A stretch of 64,000 nucleotides of DNA from Kutzneria sp036403095 (GTDB lineage: Bacteria; Actinomycetota; Actinomycetes; Mycobacteriales; Pseudonocardiaceae): positions 1 to 64,000 of the forward strand of contig DASWRQ010000068.1 of the NCBI GenBank assembly GCA_036403095.1, read 5' to 3'. Positions 13,270-21,638 of this stretch are shown piece by piece. The translations under genes and the position numbers were made by a program. Below the pieces are notes generated by a model. The model worked only from the letters and a program-made list of their open reading frames with translations, was not told the origin of the DNA and ran no database searches. Each line of letters opens with the position of its first letter. Positions within the stretch are counted from its first letter, which is position 1.

Positions 13270-14789
13270 CCAGGAGCATCGCCACCGAGGGCGTGCTGCA
13301 CGGCTGGTTCCTGCGCAGTCTGCGCCGGAACCCGGCGGCGGTCGCGCTCCGGGTGGCCGGAGAATCGTATACGTATCAGCAGATCCACGACCATGCGCTG
13401 GCGCTGGCCGGCGAGTTGGTCGCCCGAGTGGGCACGAAGCCCCGGCGGGTCGGGCTGCTGGCCAGCCACACCGAGCTGGCCTACGCCGGCATTCTCGCCG
13501 CCGGTTACGCGGGCGCCTCGGTGGTGCCGCTGAACCCGGGCTTCCCGGCCGAGCGGACCCGCGACATGATCACCGCCGCCGCCATCGACGCGCTGCTGGT
13601 CGACGACAACGGGCTGCCGCTGCTGGGCGACTTGGGGTCCGCGCTCGACGGCACGCCGGTGATCACGGAACTTTCCGCGCCGCCGTTGGAGCACCCGTGC
13701 ACGGCCGAACCGGACGACATCGCGTACATCATGTTCACCTCCGGCTCGACGGGGCGGCCCAAGGGTGTGCCGGTGCGGCACCGCAACGTCGAGTTCTACC
13801 TGCGCTTCGTGCACGACCGCTACGGCTTCGGCCCGTCGGACGTGTTCTCCCAGACCGGCGAGCTCACCTTCGACCTGGCGATGTTCGACATCTTCAGCGC
13901 CTGGGGGAGCGGCGGGACGCTGGTGTGCATGCCGCCGCAGGCTTTCGTGGCGGTGCCGCAGTTCGTGCGCAAGTACGGCATCACCGTCTGGTGTTCGTCG
14001 CCGAGCGTCATCTCCTTGGTGCGGCGCATGGGAAAGCTGACGCCCGGCTGCATGCCGTCGATGCGGCTGGCGGTGTTCTGCGGCGAGCCGCTGCTGCGTG
14101 ACGACGCCGCCGACTGGCAGGCCGCGACCGGCGGGCTGGTGGAGAACCTGTACGGCCCCACCGAGCTGACGATCTCCTGCAGCGTGCACACCTGGGATCC
14201 GGTGACCTCGCCGGCCTTGTGTGTCAACGACATCGTGCTGATCGGCACCATGCACCCGGGTCTGGACCACGTTCTCGTCGACTCGGAGGGGGTCGTCGGG
14301 GCGGAGTCGGGTGAGCTGTGCGTGACCGGTCCGCAGATGTTCCCCGGCTACCTGGATCCCCGTGACGACGAGGGCCGGTTCATCGAGCACGACGGCCGGC
14401 GCTGGTACCGTACGGGCGACATCGCGCGGCGGGAGCCCAACGGCGAGTTGGCTTTCCTCGGCCGGCGGGACCATCAGGTCAAGATCCACGGGGTGCGGGT
14501 CGAACTGTCCGAAGTGGAGAGTGGCCTACGCCGGCTGGGCGGCGTCAACGACGCCGTGGCGATCGCCCTGGACGGCGAGCTGTACGCGTTCTACCTGGGG
14601 CAGGAGCGGCGTGCCGCCGACCTCATGGAGGAGATGGGCACCTTCTTCCCCCGGTACCTGATCCCGTTGCATTACCAGCATCTGGCCGAGTTCCCGTTGA
14701 ACAGCAACCGGAAGACCGACCGGCCGGTGCTCACCGCCCAAATCAGAAGCGGCCAGATCAGAAGAGGCCAGCTCGGGAGCGGGTCGTGA
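13266..14789 (+). CDS. Amino-acid adenylating enzyme (AMP-forming ligase)
   Basis: 507 residues, ATGA overlap with the PPTase gene. NRPS-like adenylation motifs are in order: YIMFTSGSTGRPKGV (A3), FDLAMFDIFSAWGSGG (A4, with the Asp that pairs with an alpha-amino group), NLYGPTELTISC (A5), GELCVTGPQMFPGYL (A6), RWYRTGDIA (A7), FLGRRDHQVKIHGVRVELSEVE (A8) and NSNRKTDRP (A10 Lys). No carrier domain is fused, so it probably loads an amino acid onto a discrete ACP. The substrate code cannot be read reliably by eye. The C-terminus carries an Arg/Gln-rich extension. Confidence 0.85.
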   Translation: MTRSIATEGVLHGWFLRSLRRNPAAVALRVAGESYTYQQIHDHALALAGELVARVGTKPRRVGLLASHTELAYAGILAAGYAGASVVPLNPGFPAERTRDMITAAAIDALLVDDNGLPLLGDLGSALDGTPVITELSAPPLEHPCTAEPDDIAYIMFTSGSTGRPKGVPVRHRNVEFYLRFVHDRYGFGPSDVFSQTGELTFDLAMFDIFSAWGSGGTLVCMPPQAFVAVPQFVRKYGITVWCSSPSVISLVRRMGKLTPGCMPSMRLAVFCGEPLLRDDAADWQAATGGLVENLYGPTELTISCSVHTWDPVTSPALCVNDIVLIGTMHPGLDHVLVDSEGVVGAESGELCVTGPQMFPGYLDPRDDEGRFIEHDGRRWYRTGDIARREPNGELAFLGRRDHQVKIHGVRVELSEVESGLRRLGGVNDAVAIALDGELYAFYLGQERRAADLMEEMGTFFPRYLIPLHYQHLAEFPLNSNRKTDRPVLTAQIRSGQIRRGQLGSGS

Positions 14790-15733
14790 GCGTCGGGCTG
14801 TCGCGGGTGGCGGTGCGGCTGCCGAGCTGGGTCGAGCCCGTCGACGACATCATGGTGCGGGCCGGCCGGCCGGTGACCGAGCGCAAGATGTTCACCAAGG
14901 TGTACGGGCTGCGGGACATCCCGTCGCTGGCGCCGGGCGAGCTGTACGAGGACGTCCTGGTCGAGGCCGGCCGGGCCGCGCTGGCCGGCGGCACCGCCGA
15001 TCTGGTCCTCTATGGACACACGATGCTGATGGCCGAGACCGACCTGTGCGCCGAGTTCCCCGACCGCCTCCGGGCCCGGTTGGGCCTGAGCGACAGCAGG
15101 TTCTACGGTCTGTCCCACATCAACTGCGCCTCCGTGCTGCGGTGTGTCGAGTACGCCCGGCTGTTCCTGGCTCGGGCCGGCGCTTCCGGCGATGAGCGGG
15201 TGCTCGTGCTCGGTGGCGATCAGGGCAGCGTCGGCGACGATGCTCGCGTCATCGCCGGCACGACCGTCAGCGGTGACTGCGCCGCCGGCGTGATCGTGCA
15301 CAGTGGACAGACGGCCCGGTACCGCTACCTCGGCGGCGCCGGCGGGCGGGATGCCCGGTTCCACCGCAACATCCGGATGACCAAGGAGGAGAACGCCTTG
15401 TTCGCCCAGGTGTGCTCCGCCCAGGTCGTGGAGACCGTCGACCGGGCGGCGGCGTCCGCCGGCATGACGCTCGACCAGCTCGACTGGGTGCTGCCGCACC
15501 TGAACAACAAGATGTTCTGGCGGACGTTCAGCATCCAGTCCGGGATCCCGCGGGACAAGATCTGCCTGGACCTGATGCCCGAGACCGGGCACAGTTTCGG
15601 GGCCGACGCCCTGATGGCCATGGAGCACGCCGACCGGACCGGCCGGCTGCAGCCCGGCGACCGCTGCGCGCTCATCGCGATCGGTCAGGGCGCGTACTTC
15701 CAGGCGATGATCATCGAGGTGCTCGCGGACTGA
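14786..15733 (+). CDS. KASIII-like ketosynthase/acyltransferase 2
   Basis: 315 residues from a GTG at 14786 that overlaps the upstream stop (GTGA). It is closely related to the product of 9513-10448: Cys114 in LSHINCASVLRCVEYA and His238 in VLPHLNNKMFW. The third catalytic region reads TGH269-S270-FGADAL, where the paralogue has GHNFGADAL, so neither residue of the usual Asn position is Asn. It is the last intact gene of the plus-strand operon. Two non-identical paralogues suggest two acyl-transfer or condensation steps. Confidence 0.8.
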   Translation: MSVGLSRVAVRLPSWVEPVDDIMVRAGRPVTERKMFTKVYGLRDIPSLAPGELYEDVLVEAGRAALAGGTADLVLYGHTMLMAETDLCAEFPDRLRARLGLSDSRFYGLSHINCASVLRCVEYARLFLARAGASGDERVLVLGGDQGSVGDDARVIAGTTVSGDCAAGVIVHSGQTARYRYLGGAGGRDARFHRNIRMTKEENALFAQVCSAQVVETVDRAAASAGMTLDQLDWVLPHLNNKMFWRTFSIQSGIPRDKICLDLMPETGHSFGADALMAMEHADRTGRLQPGDRCALIAIGQGAYFQAMIIEVLAD

Positions 15734-15863
15734 CCGGCGACTCCGGCGTGCTGCAGCTCCCGAGTGCGGTCCAGGGTGATCGAGCCGCTCAGCCGGCGCT
15801 CGCTGAGCCCCTTCACCAGCGCGGTGAGGCGCTCGGCGGCGTCGGCCGCCCACACGCGGGCCG

Positions 15864-16331
15864 GTGTCCTGCACCGACTACTTCACCGATGACCTGCGGC
15901 ACGCCGTCCTGCGGTTCCAGACGGACAAGGGCCTCACGGCCGACGGCCTGGTCGGGTCGAAGACGTGGGAGGCGATGCTGTACGAGGCGGACGCCTGTGA
16001 GCCGCCGGCCCGGTCGGACGGCGGCGTGCAGGTGGTGGCCACCGACGGCGGCGTGGTTGGCGCGGGCACGGCTCGGCTGGTCAGTCGATTGGGCGGCGCG
16101 GCGGGAGTTCGGCTGGTACTACACGATCGGCGTCGATGTCGGCGCGATCCTGGGCGTCTCCGCCGGCGCGTGCGCGACCTTCGTGGCCGGCGGCCCGGGC
16201 AACTTCGCCGGGGACTGCTACGCGCTCGCGGCGACCGCCGGCGAGCTCGTGTACGGCGGTGTCGAGGCGATCTTCAAACCGGCCGGCAGTTCGTGGGGTC
16301 ACGCCCTCAACTCGGGACAACGTCCCTGGAC
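15864..16331 (+). pseudogene. Frameshifted remnant of a peptidoglycan-binding-domain protein
   Basis: One frame encodes DYFTDDLRHAVLRFQTDKG followed by LTADGLVGSKTWEAML, a clear PG_binding_1 (peptidoglycan-binding) repeat without a start codon. After about 16,080 the sensible coding continues in another frame (FGWYYTIGVDVGAILGVSAG, then CATFVAGGPGNFAGDCYALA). So the gene lacks its beginning and carries at least one frameshift. The 130 bp before it (15,734-15,863) contain only a short minus-strand coding-like fragment that I cannot identify. The stretch marks a junction between the central operon and the regulator and is probably a scar of rearrangement. Confidence 0.65.
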
Positions 16332-16338
16332 ATCACAT

Positions 16339-17346
16339 CTAGGCCGGCATCGTCAGGCGGGACGCGGCCAGCACGCCGGCCTGGAAGCGGCTGACGGCGT
16401 CGAGGTTCTGCAGCAGGGCGGCGATGTGCCGCCGGCACGTCCGCACCGACATCCCCAGCCGGCGGGCGACGACCTCGTCGGTCAGGCCCTGCGCCATCAG
16501 CCGGGCGACGCTCTGCTGGAGGTCGTCGATGGCGTCGGCGTAACCGTTGTCCTCGGCGGCGAACGGTGTTGCGTTGTCCCAGAGCTGCCCGAACATGTCC
16601 AGCAGGAACCGCACGACATTGCGGTCGCGGACCCGCCGCGCGGTCGGGTAACCGTCCTCGTCGAAGCTGAACATGACCGCCAGCGTTCGGTCGAACACCA
16701 CGGCCGCCTGCGGAACCTGGCTGAGGGTGCGGATCTCGGCGCCGTCGGTGATGAGGCGCTTGGCCTTGGCGCGGGTGGCAAAGCCGGCGCGGCTGCGGTG
16801 CGGGCACACCACCCGCACGGACACGGCCCGCTCCAACACCGAGTAGCACGGGGCGAGCAGCTCGTCGAGCAGCTCATCGTCGTCGTGGCCGGGCCGCAGC
16901 ACGACCATCTCGTCCCGGCACACCTCGGCGGCCAGCTTGAACAGCCCGCGGATCTCGGCCACGCCCTCCAGGCTGTCGATGGCCCCGACGGGCTCGCTGA
17001 CCTCGACCGCCGGCCGGGTGATCGCGTCGATCCGGTCGCGCAGCCGGTCGGCCAGCTCCCGCCGCTGGTACATGGCCCGTTCGACCGGCGAGATCAGCAG
17101 CGTCGCCGCCACCTCGGGGTCCATCGGCAGGTACCGGCCGGTCGACCCGTCGGTGCGAAGCAGGTGCAGCTCGACCAGGCGCGTCACGGCGGCGAACACC
17201 TCGCCGGTGGGCAGCGCGAGGTCGGCGGCGGCCCGCTCCGGCGAGACGATCTCCCCCAGCCGCACGGCGTAGCGGTAGATGTCGGCCTCAAGGTCGTCGG
17301 GCACACCGTCCACAGTGGGCAGTGGCCCGAAGGTAACCACGGACAT
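16339..17346 (-). CDS. LuxR-type helix-turn-helix regulator with TrmB-like N-terminus
   Basis: 335 residues starting MSVVTFGPLPTVDGVPDDLE. The N-terminus is a winged-helix-like region (YRYAVRLGEIVSPERAAADLALPTGEVFAAVTRLVELHLL). The middle is a sensor-like alpha/beta domain. The C-terminus is a LuxR HTH (ARLMAQGLTDEVVARRLGMSVRTCRRHIAALLQ). This architecture is common for pathway-specific regulators in actinomycete clusters. It is divergent from the ACP/ligase/ABC operon, with an inverted repeat (17450-17481) between them that could be its site. Confidence 0.8.
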   Translation of the reverse strand: MSVVTFGPLPTVDGVPDDLEADIYRYAVRLGEIVSPERAAADLALPTGEVFAAVTRLVELHLLRTDGSTGRYLPMDPEVAATLLISPVERAMYQRRELADRLRDRIDAITRPAVEVSEPVGAIDSLEGVAEIRGLFKLAAEVCRDEMVVLRPGHDDDELLDELLAPCYSVLERAVSVRVVCPHRSRAGFATRAKAKRLITDGAEIRTLSQVPQAAVVFDRTLAVMFSFDEDGYPTARRVRDRNVVRFLLDMFGQLWDNATPFAAEDNGYADAIDDLQQSVARLMAQGLTDEVVARRLGMSVRTCRRHIAALLQNLDAVSRFQAGVLAASRLTMPA

Positions 17347-17449
17347 GTCGCCTCCAAGTCCTTGTGCTCAGTGGCGTCAACCGTGTCAAACGATCTTCTC
17401 GCGCCACTACTGCTCCGCAACTGCCCTCTTGATGGCGCGGTGATGGTGG

Positions 17450-17481
17450 CTTGAGCGAGCCGCGTGGTCGACTCGCTCAAG
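17450..17481. promoter_or_regulatory. 10-bp inverted repeat, candidate operator
   Basis: CTTGAGCGAG at 17450-17459 is the perfect reverse complement of 17472-17481, with a 12-nt spacer. It lies 34 bp upstream of the ACP start, in the divergent region shared with the LuxR-type regulator gene, which is the natural candidate to bind it. Confidence 0.5.
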
Positions 17482-17515
17482 CGTCCGCCAGATCCCGCAG
17501 CCGAGTGAGGAACCC

Positions 17516-17776
17516 ATGGACATACCGCGCTCCTTCCGCAAGACCCTGCTGGCCCACCTGCCCTACGCGGTCAACGAGGCGTTCACCGCCGCCGACGACC
17601 TGGCCGCGCTCGGCCTGAACTCGATGGGGCTGGTGCAGCTGCTGACCGACCTGGAGGAGACCTTCGGCCTGGAGCTGCCGGACGAGCTGATCACGGAGGA
17701 GACCTTCGCGACCGCCGGCTCGCTGTGGGCCACGGTGTCGGAGCTGCTGCCCGCGGAGCAGTTCAGCGATGCGTGA
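17516..17776 (+). CDS. Discrete acyl carrier protein
   Basis: 86 residues, GAGTGAGGAAC upstream of the ATG. The attachment serine is S36 in LAALGLNSMGLVQLL. The rest matches a four-helix ACP (LLTDLEETFGLELPDELITEETF). Its stop overlaps the following acyl-AMP ligase gene by 8 bp, so the two probably work as a loading pair, as in VinM/VinL-like or fatty acyl-AMP ligase/ACP pairs. Confidence 0.9.
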   Translation: MDIPRSFRKTLLAHLPYAVNEAFTAADDLAALGLNSMGLVQLLTDLEETFGLELPDELITEETFATAGSLWATVSELLPAEQFSDA

Positions 17777-19244
17777 GATCCGGGTCGACCAACTCCTCGA
17801 TCGCGGGGAGCCGGATCGGCCGGCGCTGACGTTCAAGGACGTCACGCTGAGCTACCGCGAGCTGGGGGAGCGGGTCGCGCGGCTGGCGGCCGGCCTGCGC
17901 GGGCTCGGGGTGCGGCGGGGCGACCGGGTGGCGGTGTATGCCGAGAAGCGCATCGACACGGTTGTCGCACTGCTGGCCATATCCGCGGCGGGCGCCGCCT
18001 TCGTGCCGGTGAATCCGCTGTTCAAGGCCCGGCACCTGGCCCACGTCGTGCAGGACTGCACGCCGCGGCTGGTGATCACCACGCCCGAGCGCCTGGACAC
18101 GGTCCGTGAGGCGACGGACATCGAGACGGTGGTCTTCGGCGATGATCAGTGGCGGACGCTGACCGGGTCCGAGCCGTCGACAACACCTGTTGTCATTGAC
18201 CAGGACGTCGCCGCGATCATGTACACCAGCGGCAGCACCGGCGGCCCCAAGGGCGTCGTGCTCTCGCACCGCAACATCCTCGCCGGCGCGGAGAGCGTCG
18301 CGAGCTACCTCAAGCACCGCGCGGACGACGTGATCCTGGCGGCGCTGCCGCTCAGCTTCGACGCCGGCTTCAGCCAGCTGACCACGTCTTTTCTGGCCGG
18401 CGCGCACGTCGTGCTGGTGAACTACCTGCTGCCGCGCGAGGTCGTGAAGCTCTGCGTCAAGCACGACGTGACCGGCCTGACCTGCGTGCCGCCGCTGTGG
18501 TTGCAACTGATCACCCAGGACTGGCCGGCCACGAGCCTGCGGTACTTCGCCAACACCGGCGGCCGCATGCCGCGGGCCACCCTGGCCCGGCTGCGGGAGA
18601 TCTTCCCGGCCGCCGAGCCGTACCTCATGTACGGCCTGACCGAAGCGTTCCGCTCCACCTATCTTGACCCGGCCGAGGCGGACCGCCGCCCGGACTCGAT
18701 CGGCAAGGCCATCCCCAACGCCGAGATCCTCGTCGTCCGCCCGGACGGCACGCCGTGCGAGCCCAACGAGCCCGGCGAGCTCGTGCACCGCGGAGCCCTG
18801 GTGGCGCAAGGCTATTGGCGCGATCCCGTACGCACCGCCGAGCGATTTCGCCCGCTGCCCACCAGTTACGGCACGGAGGTCGCCGTCTGGTCGGGTGACA
18901 CCGTGCGGGCCGACGAGAACGGCTTCCTGTACTTCGTCGGCCGCGGCGACGACATGATCAAGACCTCCGGCTACCGGGTCAGCCCGACCGAGGTCGAGGA
19001 GGCCGCCTACGCCACCGGCCTGGTCGGCGAGGCGGTCGCGCTCGGCGTCGACGACGAGCGGCTCGGCCAGCACATCGTGCTCGTCGCGACGCTGCTCGGC
19101 GACGCTGACGAGCTGCGGAAGGCGCTTTCCGAGGCGCTGCCGGCGTACCTGCAACCGCAGCGCATCGACGTGCGGGAGCAGCTGCCCAGGTCGGTCAACG
19201 GCAAGTTCGACCGGCACCTACTGGCCAAGGAGCTGTCGTGTTAG
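17769..19244 (+). CDS. Acyl-AMP ligase (AMP-dependent synthetase)
   Basis: 491 residues, overlapping the ACP gene by 8 bp and the ABC ATPase gene by 7 bp. ANL-superfamily motifs: IMYTSGSTGGPKGVVLSHRN, LPLSFDAGFSQL, YLMYGLTEAFRSTYL, TVRADENGFLYFVGRGDDMIKTSGYRVSPTEVE, and the C-terminal Lys in SVNGKFDRH. The A4-type region lacks the FDxxxFDxF pattern of amino-acid-activating domains and is more like an acyl-CoA/acyl-ACP ligase. Likely it charges the ACP encoded just before it with a carboxylic or amino acid. Confidence 0.85.
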   Translation: MREIRVDQLLDRGEPDRPALTFKDVTLSYRELGERVARLAAGLRGLGVRRGDRVAVYAEKRIDTVVALLAISAAGAAFVPVNPLFKARHLAHVVQDCTPRLVITTPERLDTVREATDIETVVFGDDQWRTLTGSEPSTTPVVIDQDVAAIMYTSGSTGGPKGVVLSHRNILAGAESVASYLKHRADDVILAALPLSFDAGFSQLTTSFLAGAHVVLVNYLLPREVVKLCVKHDVTGLTCVPPLWLQLITQDWPATSLRYFANTGGRMPRATLARLREIFPAAEPYLMYGLTEAFRSTYLDPAEADRRPDSIGKAIPNAEILVVRPDGTPCEPNEPGELVHRGALVAQGYWRDPVRTAERFRPLPTSYGTEVAVWSGDTVRADENGFLYFVGRGDDMIKTSGYRVSPTEVEEAAYATGLVGEAVALGVDDERLGQHIVLVATLLGDADELRKALSEALPAYLQPQRIDVREQLPRSVNGKFDRHLLAKELSC

Positions 19245-20071
19245 AAGCCACCGACCTGACCAAGAAGTACGACGAGGTGCAGGCCCTGGCCGGGTTCAGC
19301 CTGGCCGTGGCGGCCGGCGAGATCTGCGGGCTGGTCGGCCACAACGGGGCCGGCAAGACCACCTTCGTGGACATGGTGTCCGGGCTGCTCAAGCCGGACA
19401 GCGGCGCCGTGCTGGTGGACGGCGTGGCGCCGCACGAGACCCGCGGCGAGATCGGCATCTCGCCGCAGCACATCGCCCTCTACCGGCCGCTGACCGTCCG
19501 CGAGCACCTCGAGCTGTACGGCCGGCTGTCCGGCCTGCGGCGCAAGGCCCTCAAGGCCGAGATCGAGGAGCTGGCCACGGCCATGCAGCTCACCGGCTTC
19601 CTGGAGCGCCGCGCCGGCCTGCTGTCCGGCGGCCAGCAGCGGCGCACCCAGGCCGCGACCGCACTGATCCACCGGCCCAAGCTGCTGCTGATGGACGAGC
19701 CGACCGCCGGCGCCGACCCGGAGACCCGGCAGGCGCTGCTGGACGTGGTCAAGCAGCGGGCCGCCGAGGGCGCGGCCGTGGTCTACACCACGCACTACCT
19801 CACCGAGCTGGCCGACCTCAAGGCCAGCATCGCGGTCGCCTCGCACGGCCGGGTGATCGCCCGTGGCAGCAGCGCCGAGCTGCTCGACGGCCTGCCCGGC
19901 GAGGTCCGCGTGCGGACCACCGATCACGAATACCACCGCGCCACCACGGATCCGACCGGCGCCCTGATGGAGCTGATCGCGCAGGCCCAGGGCACCGTGG
20001 AGTCCGTGGAGCTGCGCAACCCCGACCTTGACGACCTCTACCGTTCCCTGGCGGTCTCCGATGTCCACTGA
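19238..20071 (+). CDS. ABC transporter ATP-binding protein (DrrA-like)
   Basis: 277 residues. Walker A GHNGAGKTTF, Q-loop near SPQHIALYRPL, signature LLSGGQQRRTQAA, Walker B LLLMDEPTAGAD and the switch His in YTTHYLTE are all present. It pairs with the ABC-2 permease encoded directly downstream (11-bp overlap). Such pairs usually export the cluster's product and give self-resistance. Confidence 0.93.
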   Translation: MLEATDLTKKYDEVQALAGFSLAVAAGEICGLVGHNGAGKTTFVDMVSGLLKPDSGAVLVDGVAPHETRGEIGISPQHIALYRPLTVREHLELYGRLSGLRRKALKAEIEELATAMQLTGFLERRAGLLSGGQQRRTQAATALIHRPKLLLMDEPTAGADPETRQALLDVVKQRAAEGAAVVYTTHYLTELADLKASIAVASHGRVIARGSSAELLDGLPGEVRVRTTDHEYHRATTDPTGALMELIAQAQGTVESVELRNPDLDDLYRSLAVSDVH

Positions 20072-20834
20072 CACGCTGCGTGTGCCCGAGCCGCTGATCC
20101 GGGCGGGCGCGCTGATCAAGTACAACACGCTGCTGCGGCTGCGCGACCCGTCCCAGCTGATCAGCTACCTGGTCGCGCCGATGGTGTTCATGGTGATGTT
20201 CCAGCCGCTGTACACCAAGGCGCTGAGCTACGGCTCGATCCAGGCCGTGACCGGCCAGCTGATGATGTTCTCCGTGTTCGCCATGTCCATCGTGGCCAAC
20301 TCGATCTTCGTCGAGCGCGAGTGGCTGACCTGGGACCGGCTGCGGGCCAGCCGCGCCGGCCGCGCGGAACTGCTGCTGGGCAAGGCTTTGCCGGTGTTCT
20401 TCGTGCTGCTCGTCCAGCAGGCCGTGCTGATCGTCTTCGGCTGGGCCGTGGTCGGCATGCCGTTCCCGAAGTCGTTGCTGCTGCTGACGTTGGCCATGTG
20501 CGTGTGGGGCTTCGCCCTGCTCGGCATGGGCGCGATGCTCTCCACCATCGTCCGCAGCCGCGGCGACCTGTTCGTGGCGTGCGACGTCGGCGCGCTGCTG
20601 ATCAGCTCCATCGGCGGCGCCATCCTGCCCGTCGACCTGATGCCGCCGTGGGCCCAGGCGATCACCACGTTCTCCCCCGGCACCTACGGCCTGTCCATGC
20701 TGCGCTCGGCCGTGCAGGGCGACGTCGCCGGCACGCTCCAGCCCGGCCTGATCTGCCTGGTCATCGGTCTGATCTGCGGCGCGGTCGCGACGTTCCGACT
20801 GGCGCACGGTTGGGGCCGCAGCCATCTGGTGTGA
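20061..20834 (+). CDS. ABC-2 type transporter permease (DrrB-like)
   Basis: 257 residues from the ATG at 20061. About six hydrophobic segments (for example YLVAPMVFMVMFQPLY, MFSVFAMSIVANSIFV, VFFVLLVQQAVLIVFGWAVV, LLLLTLAMCVWGFALLGMGA, and LICLVIGLICGAVATF). The EREWLTWDRLRASRAGRAELLLGKALP loop is typical of DrrB/ABC2_membrane proteins. It forms the exporter with the ATPase encoded upstream and ends just before a strong terminator. Confidence 0.92.
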   Translation: MSTDTLRVPEPLIRAGALIKYNTLLRLRDPSQLISYLVAPMVFMVMFQPLYTKALSYGSIQAVTGQLMMFSVFAMSIVANSIFVEREWLTWDRLRASRAGRAELLLGKALPVFFVLLVQQAVLIVFGWAVVGMPFPKSLLLLTLAMCVWGFALLGMGAMLSTIVRSRGDLFVACDVGALLISSIGGAILPVDLMPPWAQAITTFSPGTYGLSMLRSAVQGDVAGTLQPGLICLVIGLICGAVATFRLAHGWGRSHLV

Positions 20835-20847
20835 GCGTCCACAAAGG

Positions 20848-20878
20848 AACGGCCCGGCGGAGTCCGCCGGGCCGTTTT
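20848..20878. terminator. Bidirectional rho-independent terminator
   Basis: A perfect 13-bp GC-rich stem (20848-20860 with 20864-20876) around a 3-nt loop, with TTTT on the plus-strand side and A residues on the other. It lies between the convergent ABC permease and thioesterase genes, so it can end both operons. Confidence 0.9.
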
Positions 20879-20888
20879 CCGTTGCCGG

Positions 20889-21638
20889 TCACACCAGGTG
20901 CGGTCGCAGCGCCCGGCCGATCATCTCCAGCGTCTCCTCGGGCTGCTCCAGCACGGCGAAGTGGCCGCCGGCCAACGGGTGCAGGTGGAAGTCGCCGGTG
21001 GTGTGGGCGGCCCAGCCGCGCATGGAGTCGAGCTCGGCCTGGCGGTCCTCGGTGCCGCCGATGGCCAGGATGGGCACGTCCAGCTCGGGCCGGGGCATGT
21101 AGCGGTAGGCGACCTTGGCGGTCAGGTCGGCTCGCAGCGGGGGCATGATCATCTTCAGGATCCTCCGGTCGGTGAGGTACTGCTCGGGGGTGCCGCCGAG
21201 CTCCCGCAGCAGCGCGATGATCTCCTCGTCGGTCACGGCGTCGTCCGCGAAGTCCTCGGTCTGCGGGGCGGCGAAGCCGGACACGACGAGCTGCACCGGC
21301 AGCGGCCCATCCAGACCCCGGATGACGTGCAGCAGCTCGAACGCCGTCAAGGCGCCGAAACTGTGGCCGTACACGGCATAGGGCGCGTCCTGGGCGTCGG
21401 CGAGCAGGGCCTCGGCCAGCTCGGCGGCCAGGTCTCGGACGCTGTGGTGCGGGGTCTCCCGCAGCCGGGTCTCCCGGCCGGGATACTGCACCGGCAGCAC
21501 GCTGACGCCGGGAATTCGGCCGATCCACGGCCGGAAGGCCGAGGCGGAACCGCCGGCGTGCGGCAGACAATACAGCCGAAGGCCGCCCTCCGTGTCGCTG
21601 AAGGGCAGCCAACGGCTGTGACCGACGGTGGCGGTCAC
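20889..21638 (-). CDS. Type II thioesterase
   Basis: 249 residues from a GTG at 21638 overlapping the FkbH-like stop (GTGA). Alpha/beta-hydrolase thioesterase II motifs: LYCLPHAGGSASAF, PVQYPGRETR, the nucleophile elbow YGHSFGALTAFE (Ser92), and the final GGHFAVLEQ with the catalytic His. It is the last gene of the PKS operon. Such enzymes usually clear stalled carrier proteins. Because the last PKS module has no thioesterase domain, this protein might also help release, but that is inference. Confidence 0.9.
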   Translation of the reverse strand: MTATVGHSRWLPFSDTEGGLRLYCLPHAGGSASAFRPWIGRIPGVSVLPVQYPGRETRLRETPHHSVRDLAAELAEALLADAQDAPYAVYGHSFGALTAFELLHVIRGLDGPLPVQLVVSGFAAPQTEDFADDAVTDEEIIALLRELGGTPEQYLTDRRILKMIMPPLRADLTAKVAYRYMPRPELDVPILAIGGTEDRQAELDSMRGWAAHTTGDFHLHPLAGGHFAVLEQPEETLEMIGRALRPHLV

